This document shows positions 16,656 through 26,961 of a DNA stretch of 64,000 nt, piece by piece. Source of the stretch: Aurantiacibacter arachoides. GTDB taxonomy: Bacteria; Pseudomonadota; Alphaproteobacteria; Sphingomonadales; Sphingomonadaceae. Made by a program: the position numbers and the translations under genes. The stretch covers positions 310,001 to 374,000 of the forward strand of contig NZ_WTYH01000001.1 of the NCBI RefSeq assembly GCF_009827335.1. The letters run 5' to 3'. Numbering within the stretch: the first letter of the stretch is position 1; each line of letters begins with the position of its first letter. The notes beneath the pieces were generated by a model. That model had not been told where the DNA came from and ran no database searches. It saw only the letters and a program-made list of their open reading frames with translations.

Positions 16656-17969
16656 CTAGCCTTCGCGGTGGGCAAACCCCCTGGCGAACGCCTCGCGGAT
16701 GTCGTGCCGGTCGCCATCGTAGGTAGCCGTGGCGGCGGCGTGGTCGCTCAGCTGGCGGGCCAGATCGCGCAGGAAATCCGCGAACTGACCCGACTGGCCC
16801 TTGGCGCAGACGATCGTGCTGATGCGCGCGTAATTGTCGATCATGCGGATGCTGACGGAGGGATACTGGCAGGCGGCCTGGCGAAAGGCATTCAGCGGGT
16901 CTTCGAACAGGCCGCGAAAATCCTGCCCCGGCAATTCGAAGTCCCGGTCGTCGACGAACAGCGGCATGCAATCATCGTCGACCCAGTTGTCGCGGTGGGC
17001 CAGAATGGCTGCACCCAATCGATCGGCGCAGGTCAGCGCCGTGTAGAAATCGTTGATCGCAGGCGACAGCGCGCGCGCGGCGATTTCCACCAGCAGGCGG
17101 ATGCGAAAGACCGCGCCTTGCCCATCGCTGCGAAAGTCGCCCACGGGCATCGCGTGGCACAGCTTCGCCTCGGCAATCCGGGCAGAGACATCGTTCTCGA
17201 TCTGCATCAGCGTCTCGCCCGCCAGGACGTGCTGCCCAGGCGGCGCGCATATCCGCACCCGGCCCGCCCCATCGCCCAGCCACTTGCGCAACAACGTGAG
17301 GTCGTTGCCCTCGACATACCCTTCCTTGGGCGCGCTGACGCGCATCGCCCAGTCGCGGGTTTCGCACGCGCCCGGAACGACTGAGACGGGACCGGCAGAG
17401 GCGTCCCTGCCCAGCGCGTGGATCGACCGGTCGACGAAGATGGTGCGCCCAAGGTCGTGCAGCGCCACCGTCAGCATGGTGACGTTGACCGCCTGCAGGA
17501 ACAGCACCGCGGCCACCACGGCCACGGGCAGGTCGTCCTTGTCAGCCTCTGCGTCGATGGCCGCCAGCGCGCACAGCGAGAAGATCAGCGTGAAACTCAA
17601 GCCCGAAAGCGAGACGCGCACCAGCCGCTTGTCCAGCCAGCGGTCGACCAGGCGCACGCCCAGATTGCTGCTGGCCACCGTCAACACCAGCAGGGTGAGC
17701 GAAAAATAGAGCGTGATGAAGGCAGCGTTCACGCCCACGGCCACCGCGACGAGATCCTTTGCGGTATCGGCCGTGGCGACGGGATCGAACCCTTCGTCCA
17801 GCATCCATTCCGACAGACCCGCGCGATCGACTGCCAGCAGCGCGATGAGCGCCGGCGCCGCGGCCAGCACGCCCAGCAGCGGGAGCGACCAGTAGCTCGC
17901 CACCACCCGGTGCCACCACCAGTCGAGGCGCCCGAGCCGGGGAGCGGTGATCGTCTTCGTGTTCGCCAT
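16656..17969 (-). CDS. DUF2254 membrane protein, copy B
   Basis: This 437-residue paralogue of the downstream gene has the same plan: four helices in the first 150 residues (FITLYFSLTLLVLTVASSNL in the core), then a soluble domain containing ALSPAINDFYTALTC, which aligns with ALSPGINDPFTAI of copy A. The sequences are clearly diverged, so this is not a recent duplication. GGGAAG lies 5 bp before the ATG at 17969; an ATG at 17972 is directly adjacent. It is divergent from the rhodopsin gene, with 189 bp between their starts, so both could share a light- or stress-controlled promoter region. Confidence 0.85.
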   Translation of the reverse strand: MANTKTITAPRLGRLDWWWHRVVASYWSLPLLGVLAAAPALIALLAVDRAGLSEWMLDEGFDPVATADTAKDLVAVAVGVNAAFITLYFSLTLLVLTVASSNLGVRLVDRWLDKRLVRVSLSGLSFTLIFSLCALAAIDAEADKDDLPVAVVAAVLFLQAVNVTMLTVALHDLGRTIFVDRSIHALGRDASAGPVSVVPGACETRDWAMRVSAPKEGYVEGNDLTLLRKWLGDGAGRVRICAPPGQHVLAGETLMQIENDVSARIAEAKLCHAMPVGDFRSDGQGAVFRIRLLVEIAARALSPAINDFYTALTCADRLGAAILAHRDNWVDDDCMPLFVDDRDFELPGQDFRGLFEDPLNAFRQAACQYPSVSIRMIDNYARISTIVCAKGQSGQFADFLRDLARQLSDHAAATATYDGDRHDIREAFARGFAHREG

Positions 17970-18158
17970 CATCGCTTCCCTGCAAGCGCCGTTATGCGCT
18001 GACAAACCGCTGATTTGCCTGCCCGGTTCCGCCTACGGTCTTTGGTCCGGGGCGGGGGAATAGCGGGAACGCAAGGGCGGGGGCGATGCTTTCCCGATTC
18101 GCTCTTCTCTTGCGGCAACGACCCCCGGTGGAGATGCAGTCATGAAAGGAAACAGGGC

Positions 18159-19034
18159 ATGGCTCCCACCATTACGGACGTTGCGGCGACAGTCGTCGGC
18201 AACATCGAAAATCTCGTACCGCTGACCTCGGGGCAATACACCATGGGATCGCTGATCCTGATGGTCAGCTACGGGGCGCACTTCGCGTTCATCCTTTATT
18301 TCATCATGGCCAGCCTGCAGGTTGCGCCGCGCTATCGCATCGTGCCGATCATGTCGGCCATCGTGATGGCGAGCGCCGGGCTCAGCCTGATGCGCGAATT
18401 CAGCCTGTGGGAGGCGAGCTTCAATTTCGACGGCGCGCTTTACCAGCCGCTGTCCGAAGGCAACGTGTTCACCAATGCCTTCCGCTATGGCAACTGGACC
18501 ATCACGGTGCCGATCCTGCTGACCCAGCTGCCGATCGCCTTTGCGCTGTCGCGTCCCGATCTGCACAAGCGCGCCTTCCGCATGGCGATCCCCGCCGTGT
18601 TGATGATCTGGACCGGGCTTTACGGCCAGTTCGGCGAAACCGGCGACTTCGCGCGGCTGAACCTGTGGGGCGTGATCTCCACCGTGTTCTTCGTATGGAT
18701 GCTGATCGAGGTGCGCGGCGTGATCTCGCAGGCGGTGAAGAATTCGCCCCCGCAGCTGGTCGCCTGGCCGAAGAACATCTGGTGGTACTTCCTCGCCACC
18801 TGGGGCATCTACCCGATTGCCTACGCCCTGCCGCAGTTGGGCCAGACGGGCGACATCGTGGTGGTGCGCCAGCTGCTCTTCAGCATTGCCGACATCTCGA
18901 CCAAGCTGGTCTACGGCATCATGCTCAGCCGCTACGTCCTGCGCCGCAGCGCGCTGGAAGGCTACGTCCCCGCCGCCGAGGCGTTGGAGACCTCGCCGCT
19001 CGGCGCCAAGGTGGCTTCGGCCCGCGGCGACTAG
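18159..19034 (+). CDS. NTQ-motif microbial rhodopsin, putative light-driven inward chloride pump
   Basis: This 291-residue seven-helix retinal protein has the retinal-binding Lys at K249 in helix G (ADISTK) with D245 as counter-ion partner. The helix C ion-selectivity triad follows R109 as N112, T116 and Q123. Proton pumps have D-T-E and sodium pumps have N-D-Q at these places. N-T-Q is the signature of chloride pumps such as those of Nonlabens and Fulvimarina. The start is the ATG at 18159, preceded by AAAGGAAAC; longer readings lack a ribosome site. The blh gene follows 5 bp later and would supply retinal. Chloride pumping is inferred from the motif. Confidence 0.9.
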   Translation: MAPTITDVAATVVGNIENLVPLTSGQYTMGSLILMVSYGAHFAFILYFIMASLQVAPRYRIVPIMSAIVMASAGLSLMREFSLWEASFNFDGALYQPLSEGNVFTNAFRYGNWTITVPILLTQLPIAFALSRPDLHKRAFRMAIPAVLMIWTGLYGQFGETGDFARLNLWGVISTVFFVWMLIEVRGVISQAVKNSPPQLVAWPKNIWWYFLATWGIYPIAYALPQLGQTGDIVVVRQLLFSIADISTKLVYGIMLSRYVLRRSALEGYVPAAEALETSPLGAKVASARGD

Positions 19035-19039
19035 ACGCC

Positions 19040-19849
19040 ATGACGGCTGCAACCGCAGCTGTCAAAAGACGGTCCGTCCCCTGGGGGCGGGCCGTCCTGC
19101 CGTTCATCTTCGTGTGCGCCCTGGCTGCGCAAATCGCGGGGGAGGGTGCGGCAATCGTGCTCGGCCTCGCGTTCTTCCTTGCCGGCACGGCGCACGGCGC
19201 GGGGGACGAGCAGGGCGGGGCGATCCGGCCGTGGAGCGCAGTTGGCGCGGCCGGCTACGTCGTCGCCGGGCTGGCGGTGGCGGCGCTGTTCGTCGCCGCG
19301 CCGCTAGCGGGGCTGAGCCTGTTCCTGCTGCTCTCCGCCTGGCACTTTGCCCGCTCGACCGGCGGCACGCGCGCGCGGCAACTGGCCTTTGCGCTCACTG
19401 CGGTGGGCGGTTCGGCGCTGTGGCAGGTCGAGGGCACTGGCGCGATCTTCGCCGCCGTGGTCGGCACGCACATCCCGGCGATCTGGATGACCGGCCTGGC
19501 CATGCTGGGAGGCGCAGGCCTGTTGCTCGCCGCACTGGCGCTCAGCAAACGCTGGCGCGACCCGCTGCTGTGGTCGGTGCTCGCCGCGACGGCCTTGTTG
19601 CATCCCGTCCTCGCTGTCGGCTATGCCTTTCTCGCCGGCCACGCCTTGCCGTTGCAGGAGGGGCAGTTTCGCCGCCATGGCTGGCGGCAGGTGCTGGCAG
19701 CACAAGGCCCGACGACAGCTCTTGCAGTTCTGGGCGCTGCTGCCATCGCCGCACTGGTACTGACCGGAAACCTCGCCCTGCCGCTCGCCGCCGCGCTCGC
19801 CTTCGGCATGGCGGCGCCGCATATGCTCAGCGAGCGGCTGGAGCGTTAG
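19040..19849 (+). CDS. blh: Brp/Blh-family beta-carotene 15,15'-dioxygenase
   Basis: This 269-residue, strongly hydrophobic membrane enzyme cleaves beta-carotene into two retinal molecules. Family hallmarks are GTAHGAGDE (H52, D56), WHFARS (H102), LLHPV (H188) and LAGH (H201), histidines expected to hold the non-haem iron. It begins 5 bp after the rhodopsin stop, so the two form one transcription unit and retinal is made alongside the opsin. There are no carotenoid biosynthesis genes (crtEBIY) in the window, so beta-carotene must come from elsewhere in the genome. It is convergent with nadA, 3 bp apart. Confidence 0.9.
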   Translation: MTAATAAVKRRSVPWGRAVLPFIFVCALAAQIAGEGAAIVLGLAFFLAGTAHGAGDEQGGAIRPWSAVGAAGYVVAGLAVAALFVAAPLAGLSLFLLLSAWHFARSTGGTRARQLAFALTAVGGSALWQVEGTGAIFAAVVGTHIPAIWMTGLAMLGGAGLLLAALALSKRWRDPLLWSVLAATALLHPVLAVGYAFLAGHALPLQEGQFRRHGWRQVLAAQGPTTALAVLGAAAIAALVLTGNLALPLAAALAFGMAAPHMLSERLER

Positions 19850-19852
19850 AGG

Positions 19853-20839
19853 TCAAACCCGCCCCAGGTCGCCTTTGCCGATCGTGCCCGCCGCCATCTC
19901 CAGCATCCGGTCGAGGCTGGCGCGGGCCTTCAGGCGCAGGCCTTCCTCGATCTCGATGCGGGGTTCCAGGTTGCGCAGGCACAGGTACAGCTTTTCCATG
20001 GTGTTGAGCGCCATGTAAGGGCAGATGTTGCAGTTGCAGTTGCCGTCCGCGCCCGGCGCGCCGAGGAAGGTCTTTTCCGGCAGCGCCTTTTCCATCTGGT
20101 GGATGATGTGCGGTTCCGTCGCCACGATCAGGGTGTCGCCGGGAAAGGTCTTGGCGAAATTCAGGATGCCACTGGTCGAACCGACATAATCCGCATGGTC
20201 GATGATGTGCGGCGGGCATTCCGGGTGTGCGGCGATGGGCGCTTCGGGGTGCTGGGCCTTGAGTTTCAGCAGTTCACGTTCGCTGAACGCCTCGTGCACG
20301 ATGCACACGCCGGGCCACAGCAGCATCTCGCGGTCGAACTTGCGGTTGAGATAGCCGCCCAGGTGCCGGTCCGGCCCGAAGATGATCTTCTGGTCCCTGG
20401 GGATCTGCGACAGGATGGTCTCGGCGCTGGAACTGGTGACGATCACGTCGCTCAGGGCCTTCACCTCGGTCGAGCAGTTGATGTATGTCAGGGCGATGTG
20501 ATCGGGGTGCCGTTCGCGGAATGCGGCGAACTTTTCCGGCGGGCAGGAATCCTCAAGGCTGCAACCGGCTTCCATATCGGGCAGGACCACGATCTTTTCC
20601 GGCGACAGGATCTTGGCGGTATCGGCCATGAACTTGACCCCGCAAAAGGCGATGACATCGGCATCGGTCTGGGCCGCCTTCTTCGACAGCTCCAGCGAAT
20701 CGCCCACGAAGTCGGCAAGGTCCTGCAATTCGGGCCGCTGGTAATAGTGCGCGAGAATCACCGCGTTGCGTTCCTTTCGCAGCCGGTCGATTTCTTCGCG
20801 CAGGTCCAGTCCTGCAAGGCTCATCGGCTGGTCGGTCAT
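19853..20839 (-). CDS. nadA: Quinolinate synthase
   Basis: NadA condenses iminoaspartate with dihydroxyacetone phosphate to quinolinate in de novo NAD synthesis, using a 4Fe-4S cluster. The 328-residue protein has the three expected cluster cysteines: C122 (YINCST), C179 (WPGVCIVHE) and C273 (NICPYM). It also has the substrate blocks AHYYQRPELQD, FCGVKFMADTAKIL and GSTSGILN. Length is normal. It stands alone: the usual partners nadB and nadC are not in the window. The ATG at 20839 gives MTDQPMSLAG and no better start is visible. Confidence 0.96.
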   Translation of the reverse strand: MTDQPMSLAGLDLREEIDRLRKERNAVILAHYYQRPELQDLADFVGDSLELSKKAAQTDADVIAFCGVKFMADTAKILSPEKIVVLPDMEAGCSLEDSCPPEKFAAFRERHPDHIALTYINCSTEVKALSDVIVTSSSAETILSQIPRDQKIIFGPDRHLGGYLNRKFDREMLLWPGVCIVHEAFSERELLKLKAQHPEAPIAAHPECPPHIIDHADYVGSTSGILNFAKTFPGDTLIVATEPHIIHQMEKALPEKTFLGAPGADGNCNCNICPYMALNTMEKLYLCLRNLEPRIEIEEGLRLKARASLDRMLEMAAGTIGKGDLGRV

Positions 20840-20918
20840 CGGCTTGATCCTGTTCGTTCGTCGGTGAAATACGCGCGCGCCATGAGCGCGGCTTGATCGG
20901 GCATTGGAAGGGTGATGC

Positions 20919-21788
20919 TCAAGCAGGGCACCATGTGTCCCCCGAACGAGCGACGAGGCCGCGGCGTTCCATGTCGATGAGGTGGGCCAGCACGCTCATC
21001 TGCGCGGCCGGCCACAGCCGCTGGTCGACGCCCGCATACATGACCGGGATCAGCGCCTCGAGCGGGCGCGGTTCCTCGCCCAGCAGGCGCCGCACCTGCG
21101 CCTCGCGCGCGCGGCGATGGCCGATGGTGCCGCGCACCAGCTGGTGCGGGTTTTGCACCGCTGGGCCGTGGGCGGGGTAATAGATGCGGTCCTGCGCGCG
21201 CGCGTAGAGCTTTTGCAGGCTGGCGATGTAATCTCCCATGTCGCCATCGGGCGGCGCGATCACGCTGGTCGACCAACCCATCACATGATCGCCGGTGAAC
21301 ACGGCACCCGTTTCCTCCAATGCGAAGCAGAGGTGGTTGGAGATATGGCCCGGCGTCGCGAGCGCGCGCAGCGTCCAGCCGGTGCCGGTCATCGCCTCGC
21401 CGTCCGCCAGCACGCGATCGGGCGCGTAGTCCTGGTCGAAGGGGGCCTCAATGCCGGTGGCCCCGCCGGTGAACCGCAACGGCGCGCAGCCGACCACCGG
21501 CGCGCCTGTTGCGCTCGCCAGCGGAGCGGCGGCGGGCGAGTGGTCGCGGTGGGTATGGGTGCACATGATCGCCGCCACGGGCCGCCCGGCGATGGCCCCC
21601 ATCAGCGCTGCGATATGCGCAGGGTCGTCCGGGCCGGGGTCGATCACCGCCAGGTCCGTGGTGCCGACGAGGTAGCTCTGCGTGCCGGTATAGGTAAAGG
21701 GCGAGGCATTGGGCGCCAGCACGCGGGCGACCAGCGGCTCGAGCTGCTCGGTCACGCCGGTCGGCCAGGGTCTTGGTGGGATCGCCAT
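20919..21788 (-). CDS. MBL-fold metallo-hydrolase with C-terminal winged-helix-like tail
   Basis: This 289-residue metallo-beta-lactamase-fold protein has the zinc motif THTHRDHS, ATPGHISNHLCF and FTGDHVMGWSTSVI, plus a C-terminal domain (VYAGVDQRLWPAAQMSVLAHLIDME). The layout matches the LACTB2/glyoxalase II-like group, where the tail region is a small helical domain. The substrate is unknown. I chose the ATG at 21788 rather than the longer reading because the latter crosses the divergent glpK ribosome site. It is divergent from glpK with about 35 bp between starts. Confidence 0.88.
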   Translation of the reverse strand: MAIPPRPWPTGVTEQLEPLVARVLAPNASPFTYTGTQSYLVGTTDLAVIDPGPDDPAHIAALMGAIAGRPVAAIMCTHTHRDHSPAAAPLASATGAPVVGCAPLRFTGGATGIEAPFDQDYAPDRVLADGEAMTGTGWTLRALATPGHISNHLCFALEETGAVFTGDHVMGWSTSVIAPPDGDMGDYIASLQKLYARAQDRIYYPAHGPAVQNPHQLVRGTIGHRRAREAQVRRLLGEEPRPLEALIPVMYAGVDQRLWPAAQMSVLAHLIDMERRGLVARSGDTWCPA

Positions 21789-21823
21789 GTTCGCGCATAT
21801 GGCGGTGCCAGAGAGGAATGCCA

Positions 21824-23293
<1,470 letters not shown>

Positions 23294-23320
23294 CCGGACC
23301 GCGCCTTAGCCGAAATCTTC

Positions 23321-23818
23321 CTAGCCGAAAGCCGCGCCGAGCCTTTCGCGCAGGCGGTGCACGGCGGTGGGCTGCATCGCGAAGTGCGCGCGCCATGCGC
23401 GGTCGAGGCGGGCCACGCGGGCATAGAACCGCCGTGTCCGTTCGATGATCATGCGCGTGTGCGGATCCAGCACCGCCAGTTGCGCCGGATCGCTTTCGGG
23501 TTGCGGCGGCGGCAGACGGCCGTGGCGGCGCAGCTGGAACTCGCTCATCTCGCCGGCAAAGTAGGCCCGGTGGTTCAGCAGCCAGGCAAGCGCGTGCATC
23601 ATGCGCGTGGTGGTACGCAGCGCCTCGCAGCTCAGCACCACCTGCGCCTCGTGCTGGGCCGCGGTGACGGAACGCGTGCCGCCCCACGTGACGGCCCGCA
23701 TACCGGCCTGGGGGCCATAGCTTTCGTCAAACACGGTGCGCGCCTCGTCGGCGAGGAGCAGGGCATCCTCGTATAGGGCTTCGACGATCGCCGGACTGAT
23801 GGTTGCGGCCTTGGACAT
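23321..23818 (-). CDS. DUF1465 family protein, RcdA-like
   Basis: This 165-residue mainly helical protein matches DUF1465, the family of Caulobacter RcdA, an adaptor that helps ClpXP deliver CtrA for degradation in the cell cycle. Recognisable blocks are EALYEDALLLADEARTVFD, RTTTRMMHALAWLLN and RRHGRLPP. There is no signal peptide and no membrane segment. Whether it acts as an RcdA-type adaptor here is inferred from family only. The ATG at 23818 is the only reasonable start. It is convergent with glpK, about 27 bp apart. Confidence 0.82.
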   Translation of the reverse strand: MSKAATISPAIVEALYEDALLLADEARTVFDESYGPQAGMRAVTWGGTRSVTAAQHEAQVVLSCEALRTTTRMMHALAWLLNHRAYFAGEMSEFQLRRHGRLPPPQPESDPAQLAVLDPHTRMIIERTRRFYARVARLDRAWRAHFAMQPTAVHRLRERLGAAFG

Positions 23819-23959
23819 ATCGGTGACCCGGCTAATCGCAAGCGCCGCCGTGCGCCAGCGGCATGATGGTTAATATGCGTGGCGAATTGCGATTGTCCCA
23901 CTCCCGAACGCAATCGCCGCTGACCTGCCACCCGGCCATGGCGGTGCACCGGCGGCGGT

Positions 23960-24157
23960 TCAGGCGATGATGTCGGGTGTCAGGTAGTCTTCGAAAAAGG
24001 CGATCTGGTCTTTCAGCATCAGCTTGCGTTTCTTGAGGCGGGCGACCTGCAACTGGTCGGGGCCGCCGCTGTCCAGCAGGGCGGCGATCGCGGCGTCGAG
24101 GTCGCGATGCTCGTTGCGCAGGCCGGCGAGGCGCTTGGCCATTTCCTCTTCGTTCAC
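23960..24157 (-). CDS. YdcH/DUF465 family small protein
   Basis: This 65-residue, strongly helical coiled-coil protein has the DUF465 signature RLAGLRNEHRDLDAAI followed by RLKKRKLMLKDQI. The GTG start at 24157 (VNEEEMAKR) has an AGGA about 8 bp upstream; an ATG five codons later is an alternative. Molecular function is unknown. It is divergent from a second DUF465 gene at 24358, so two small paralogues sit back to back with about 200 bp between them. Confidence 0.78.
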   Translation of the reverse strand: MNEEEMAKRLAGLRNEHRDLDAAIAALLDSGGPDQLQVARLKKRKLMLKDQIAFFEDYLTPDIIA

Positions 24158-24357
24158 GTCGCTCGGTCCTGCCCCGTTCCAGTGCCTGCGCAACGGCATA
24201 TCGGACCGCAGGGGGCGGTTCGTCGCAAGCGTGTTTGGACAATTAAGGCATGTATGGTTTGATGACAATCGCGCGGCCACTCGCCGATAACGCGAGTCGC
24301 CGCCGGGTCGCCACGACAGGCCGGATGCACCGGTCAACGGACAAGGAGACGAACGTT

Positions 24358-24513
24358 ATGGAATCTTCGCACGTCAACGCCCTTCACGACAAGCACGAGG
24401 GGCTCGACCGCAGGCTCAGAACCGAGATGAACCGGCCTTCCCCCGACAGTGCGACTATCCAGCTGCTCAAGAAGCAAAAACTCCGCATCAAGGAACAGAT
24501 CGCCCATATCTGA
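24358..24513 (+). CDS. YdcH/DUF465 family small protein
   Basis: This 51-residue helical protein has the DUF465 pattern ALHDKHEGLDRRL...LLKKQKLRIKEQI and matches the back-to-back paralogue at 23960-24157. AAGGAG lies about 10 bp before the ATG at 24358. A longer in-frame start exists but has no ribosome site. Its function is unknown. It precedes ptsP by 79 bp on the same strand and could be co-transcribed with it. Confidence 0.78.
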   Translation: MESSHVNALHDKHEGLDRRLRTEMNRPSPDSATIQLLKKQKLRIKEQIAHI

Positions 24514-24592
24514 GCGGCGGACCTGACGCGAGCACCGCCCGTCATGCGGTGGGCATTTCGCAAACGCGGCGACATGCTGTAGGCGGTGGTCG

Positions 24593-26860
24593 ATGACCGC
24601 CGCCACCTCCGCCCGCACCATCCTGACCGGCCTGCACGAGATCATGGCTTCGCGCATGCACGCGCAGGGCAAGCTCAACCAGGTGGTGGAAACGATCGGC
24701 GAATCGCTCGATAGCGAGGTTTGCTCAATCTACCTGCTGCGCGACGGGATGCTCGAACTGTTCGCCACGCGCGGACTCAACCAGGAAGCGGTCCACGTTA
24801 CCCGGCTGGGCGTGGGCGAGGGGCTGACAGGCACCATCGCCCAGAACATCGAGACGCTGAACCTCGACGAGGCGGCGACCCATCCCGAATTCCAGTATCG
24901 GCCCGAAACGGGCGAGGAACGATTCCACTCCTTTGCCGGGGTGCCCATCGTCCGGCGCGAGCGGGCGATCGGCGTGCTCAACGTCCAGCATATCGAACCG
25001 CGCCGTTACGAGGACGTGGAGATCGAGGCGCTGCAGACGGTGGCGATGGTGCTCGCCGAACTCATCAACCACGCCGGACTGGTGGACGAGGAAAGCGCCG
25101 GCATTGCCGCGGCGCGGACAGAGCAGGACGTGCTCGAAGGGCTCAAGCTGGTGAAGGGGCTCGCCATCGGCGAGGCGGTGTTCCACCAGCCGCGGGTCCA
25201 GATCGAGCAGACCGTGGCCGAGGATACCGAGGCGGAACGCCAGCGCGTCTACCTCGCCTTCGACAAGATGCGCGAACAGATCGACGCGATGACCAACCAG
25301 GCCGAGTTCGGCGTGGGCGGGGAGCACGACGAGGTGCTCGAAACCTACAAGATGTTCGCCTACGACGAGGGCTGGAGCCGGCGCATCAACGAGGCGATCG
25401 ATTCCGGCCTTACCGCCGAAGCGGCGATCGAGCGGGTGCAGCAGCGCACGCGGATGCGGATGCGGCAGATTTCCGACCCGCTGCTGGCGGACCGGATGCA
25501 CGATCTGGAAGATCTCGCCAACCGACTGCTGCGCATCGTATCCGGCCAGCTTGGCACGGCAGCGCAGAAGGGGCTGACCAAGGACACGATCCTGGTCGCC
25601 AAGAACCTGGGGCCGGCCGAACTACTCGAATACGACCGGCGCCGCCTGAAGGGCGTGGTGCTGGAGGAAGGCGCGCTCACCGCGCATGTGGTGATCGTGG
25701 CGCGCGCGATGGGCGTGCCGGTGGTGGGCCGGGTGCGCAACCTGCGCGGCCTGGTGCGCGAGGGGGACCAGGTGCTGATCGACGGCGATGCCGGCAAGGT
25801 GACGCTGCGACCGGGGCAGGGCGTGCTCGACGCCTTCGGCACGCGCTTTGCCCAGAAACGCGAGCAACAGGCCGCCTACGCCAAGCTGCGCGATGTCGAA
25901 CCCTTCACCCGCGATGGCGAGCGGATCGAGGTGATGATGAACGCCGGCCTGCGCGACGACGTCGCCATGCTATCGATGACCGGGGCGGACGGCATCGGCC
26001 TCTACCGCACCGAATTCCAGTTCCTCGTTTCCCCCGCGCTGCCCCAGCGCGAACGCCAGACGCGGCTCTATCGCGACGTGCTGGAGGCGGCGAAGGGCCG
26101 CAAGGTCATCTTCCGCACCGTCGATATCGGCGGCGACAAGTCCTTGCCCTACTTGGTCAACGCAACCGGGCGCGAGGACGAGAACCCGGCCATGGGCTGG
26201 CGCGCGCTGCGCCTGGCGCTGGAACGCGAAGGGCTGATGAAGGTCCAGGCCCGCGCCCTGCTGGAAGGCGCGGCCGGGCGCGAGCTCAACGTGATGTTCC
26301 CGATGGTGTCCGAGCCATGGGAATTTCACGCTGCCAAGGAAGTGTTCGACCAGCAGCTTGCCTGGCTGAAGCGGCAGAAGCACCAGATCCCGACCGCCAT
26401 CAACTTCGGCGTGATGCTGGAAGTGCCCTCGCTTGCCGAGACGCTCGACCTGCTGCTGCCGCACGTGAAGTTCATCTCGATCGGCACCAACGATCTCACG
26501 CAGTTCCTGTTCGCCGCCGACCGCGGCAATCCGGCGCTGGCCGAACGCTACGACTGGCTCAGCCCGTCGATCCTGCGCTTCCTCGCCCGCGTGGTGCAGG
26601 GTTGCGTCGGACAGCCGGTGCAACTGGGCGTCTGCGGCGAGATGGGCGGGCGGCGGCTGGAGGCGCTGGCGTTGATCGGGCTCGGCTTCCGGCGGCTGTC
26701 GATTACGCCCGCCGCCGTGGGCCAGATCAAGGAACTGGTGCGCCGGATCGACACCACCGAGATCGCCGAGGCCATGCGCGGCTGGCTCGCCAGTCCGCCC
26801 GAAAACCTGCGCACCGAGATGCTCACCTGGTGCCGGGAACGCGAAATCGAGGTGGAATAG
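24593..26860 (+). CDS. ptsP: PTS-Ntr enzyme I (phosphoenolpyruvate--protein phosphotransferase)
   Basis: This 755-residue enzyme starts the nitrogen-type phosphotransferase relay, passing phosphate from PEP to NPr. An N-terminal GAF domain (about 15-165) precedes the enzyme I core: the helical HPr-binding region, the phospho-His domain with H365 in ALTAHVVIVAR, and the PEP-binding barrel with GADGIGLYRTEF, DIGGDKSLPY, FGVMLEVPS and GVCGEMGG. This is the PtsP rather than PtsI layout. The ATG at 24593 is the first suitable start. PtsN, PtsO and HprK are not nearby. A small hairpin (AGCCGC, TTTT, GCGGCT) overlaps its stop. Confidence 0.95.
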   Translation: MTAATSARTILTGLHEIMASRMHAQGKLNQVVETIGESLDSEVCSIYLLRDGMLELFATRGLNQEAVHVTRLGVGEGLTGTIAQNIETLNLDEAATHPEFQYRPETGEERFHSFAGVPIVRRERAIGVLNVQHIEPRRYEDVEIEALQTVAMVLAELINHAGLVDEESAGIAAARTEQDVLEGLKLVKGLAIGEAVFHQPRVQIEQTVAEDTEAERQRVYLAFDKMREQIDAMTNQAEFGVGGEHDEVLETYKMFAYDEGWSRRINEAIDSGLTAEAAIERVQQRTRMRMRQISDPLLADRMHDLEDLANRLLRIVSGQLGTAAQKGLTKDTILVAKNLGPAELLEYDRRRLKGVVLEEGALTAHVVIVARAMGVPVVGRVRNLRGLVREGDQVLIDGDAGKVTLRPGQGVLDAFGTRFAQKREQQAAYAKLRDVEPFTRDGERIEVMMNAGLRDDVAMLSMTGADGIGLYRTEFQFLVSPALPQRERQTRLYRDVLEAAKGRKVIFRTVDIGGDKSLPYLVNATGREDENPAMGWRALRLALEREGLMKVQARALLEGAAGRELNVMFPMVSEPWEFHAAKEVFDQQLAWLKRQKHQIPTAINFGVMLEVPSLAETLDLLLPHVKFISIGTNDLTQFLFAADRGNPALAERYDWLSPSILRFLARVVQGCVGQPVQLGVCGEMGGRRLEALALIGLGFRRLSITPAAVGQIKELVRRIDTTEIAEAMRGWLASPPENLRTEMLTWCREREIEVE

Positions 26861-26961
26861 CCGCTTTTGCGGCTCACCACGCTTGACTTGTCACCAGCCT
26901 GCTTTTCATTAAGCGACAAGAGGGTTCGCAACCGATCCCAGCAGCCCCCACCGCTGGAGCC

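Noticed and set aside
18006..18158. EcfG-type promoter before the rhodopsin
   Set aside because: GGAAC is present at 18066-18070 but no CGTT lies 18-19 bp downstream.
18159..19034. Rhodopsin read as a proton or sodium pump
   Set aside because: The helix C triad is N-T-Q; proton pumps need an acidic first residue and sodium pumps an Asp in the second place.
26859..26874. Terminator hairpin at the ptsP stop
   Set aside because: The AGCCGC-TTTT-GCGGCT stem overlaps the stop codon, is only 6 bp long and has no T-tract after it.
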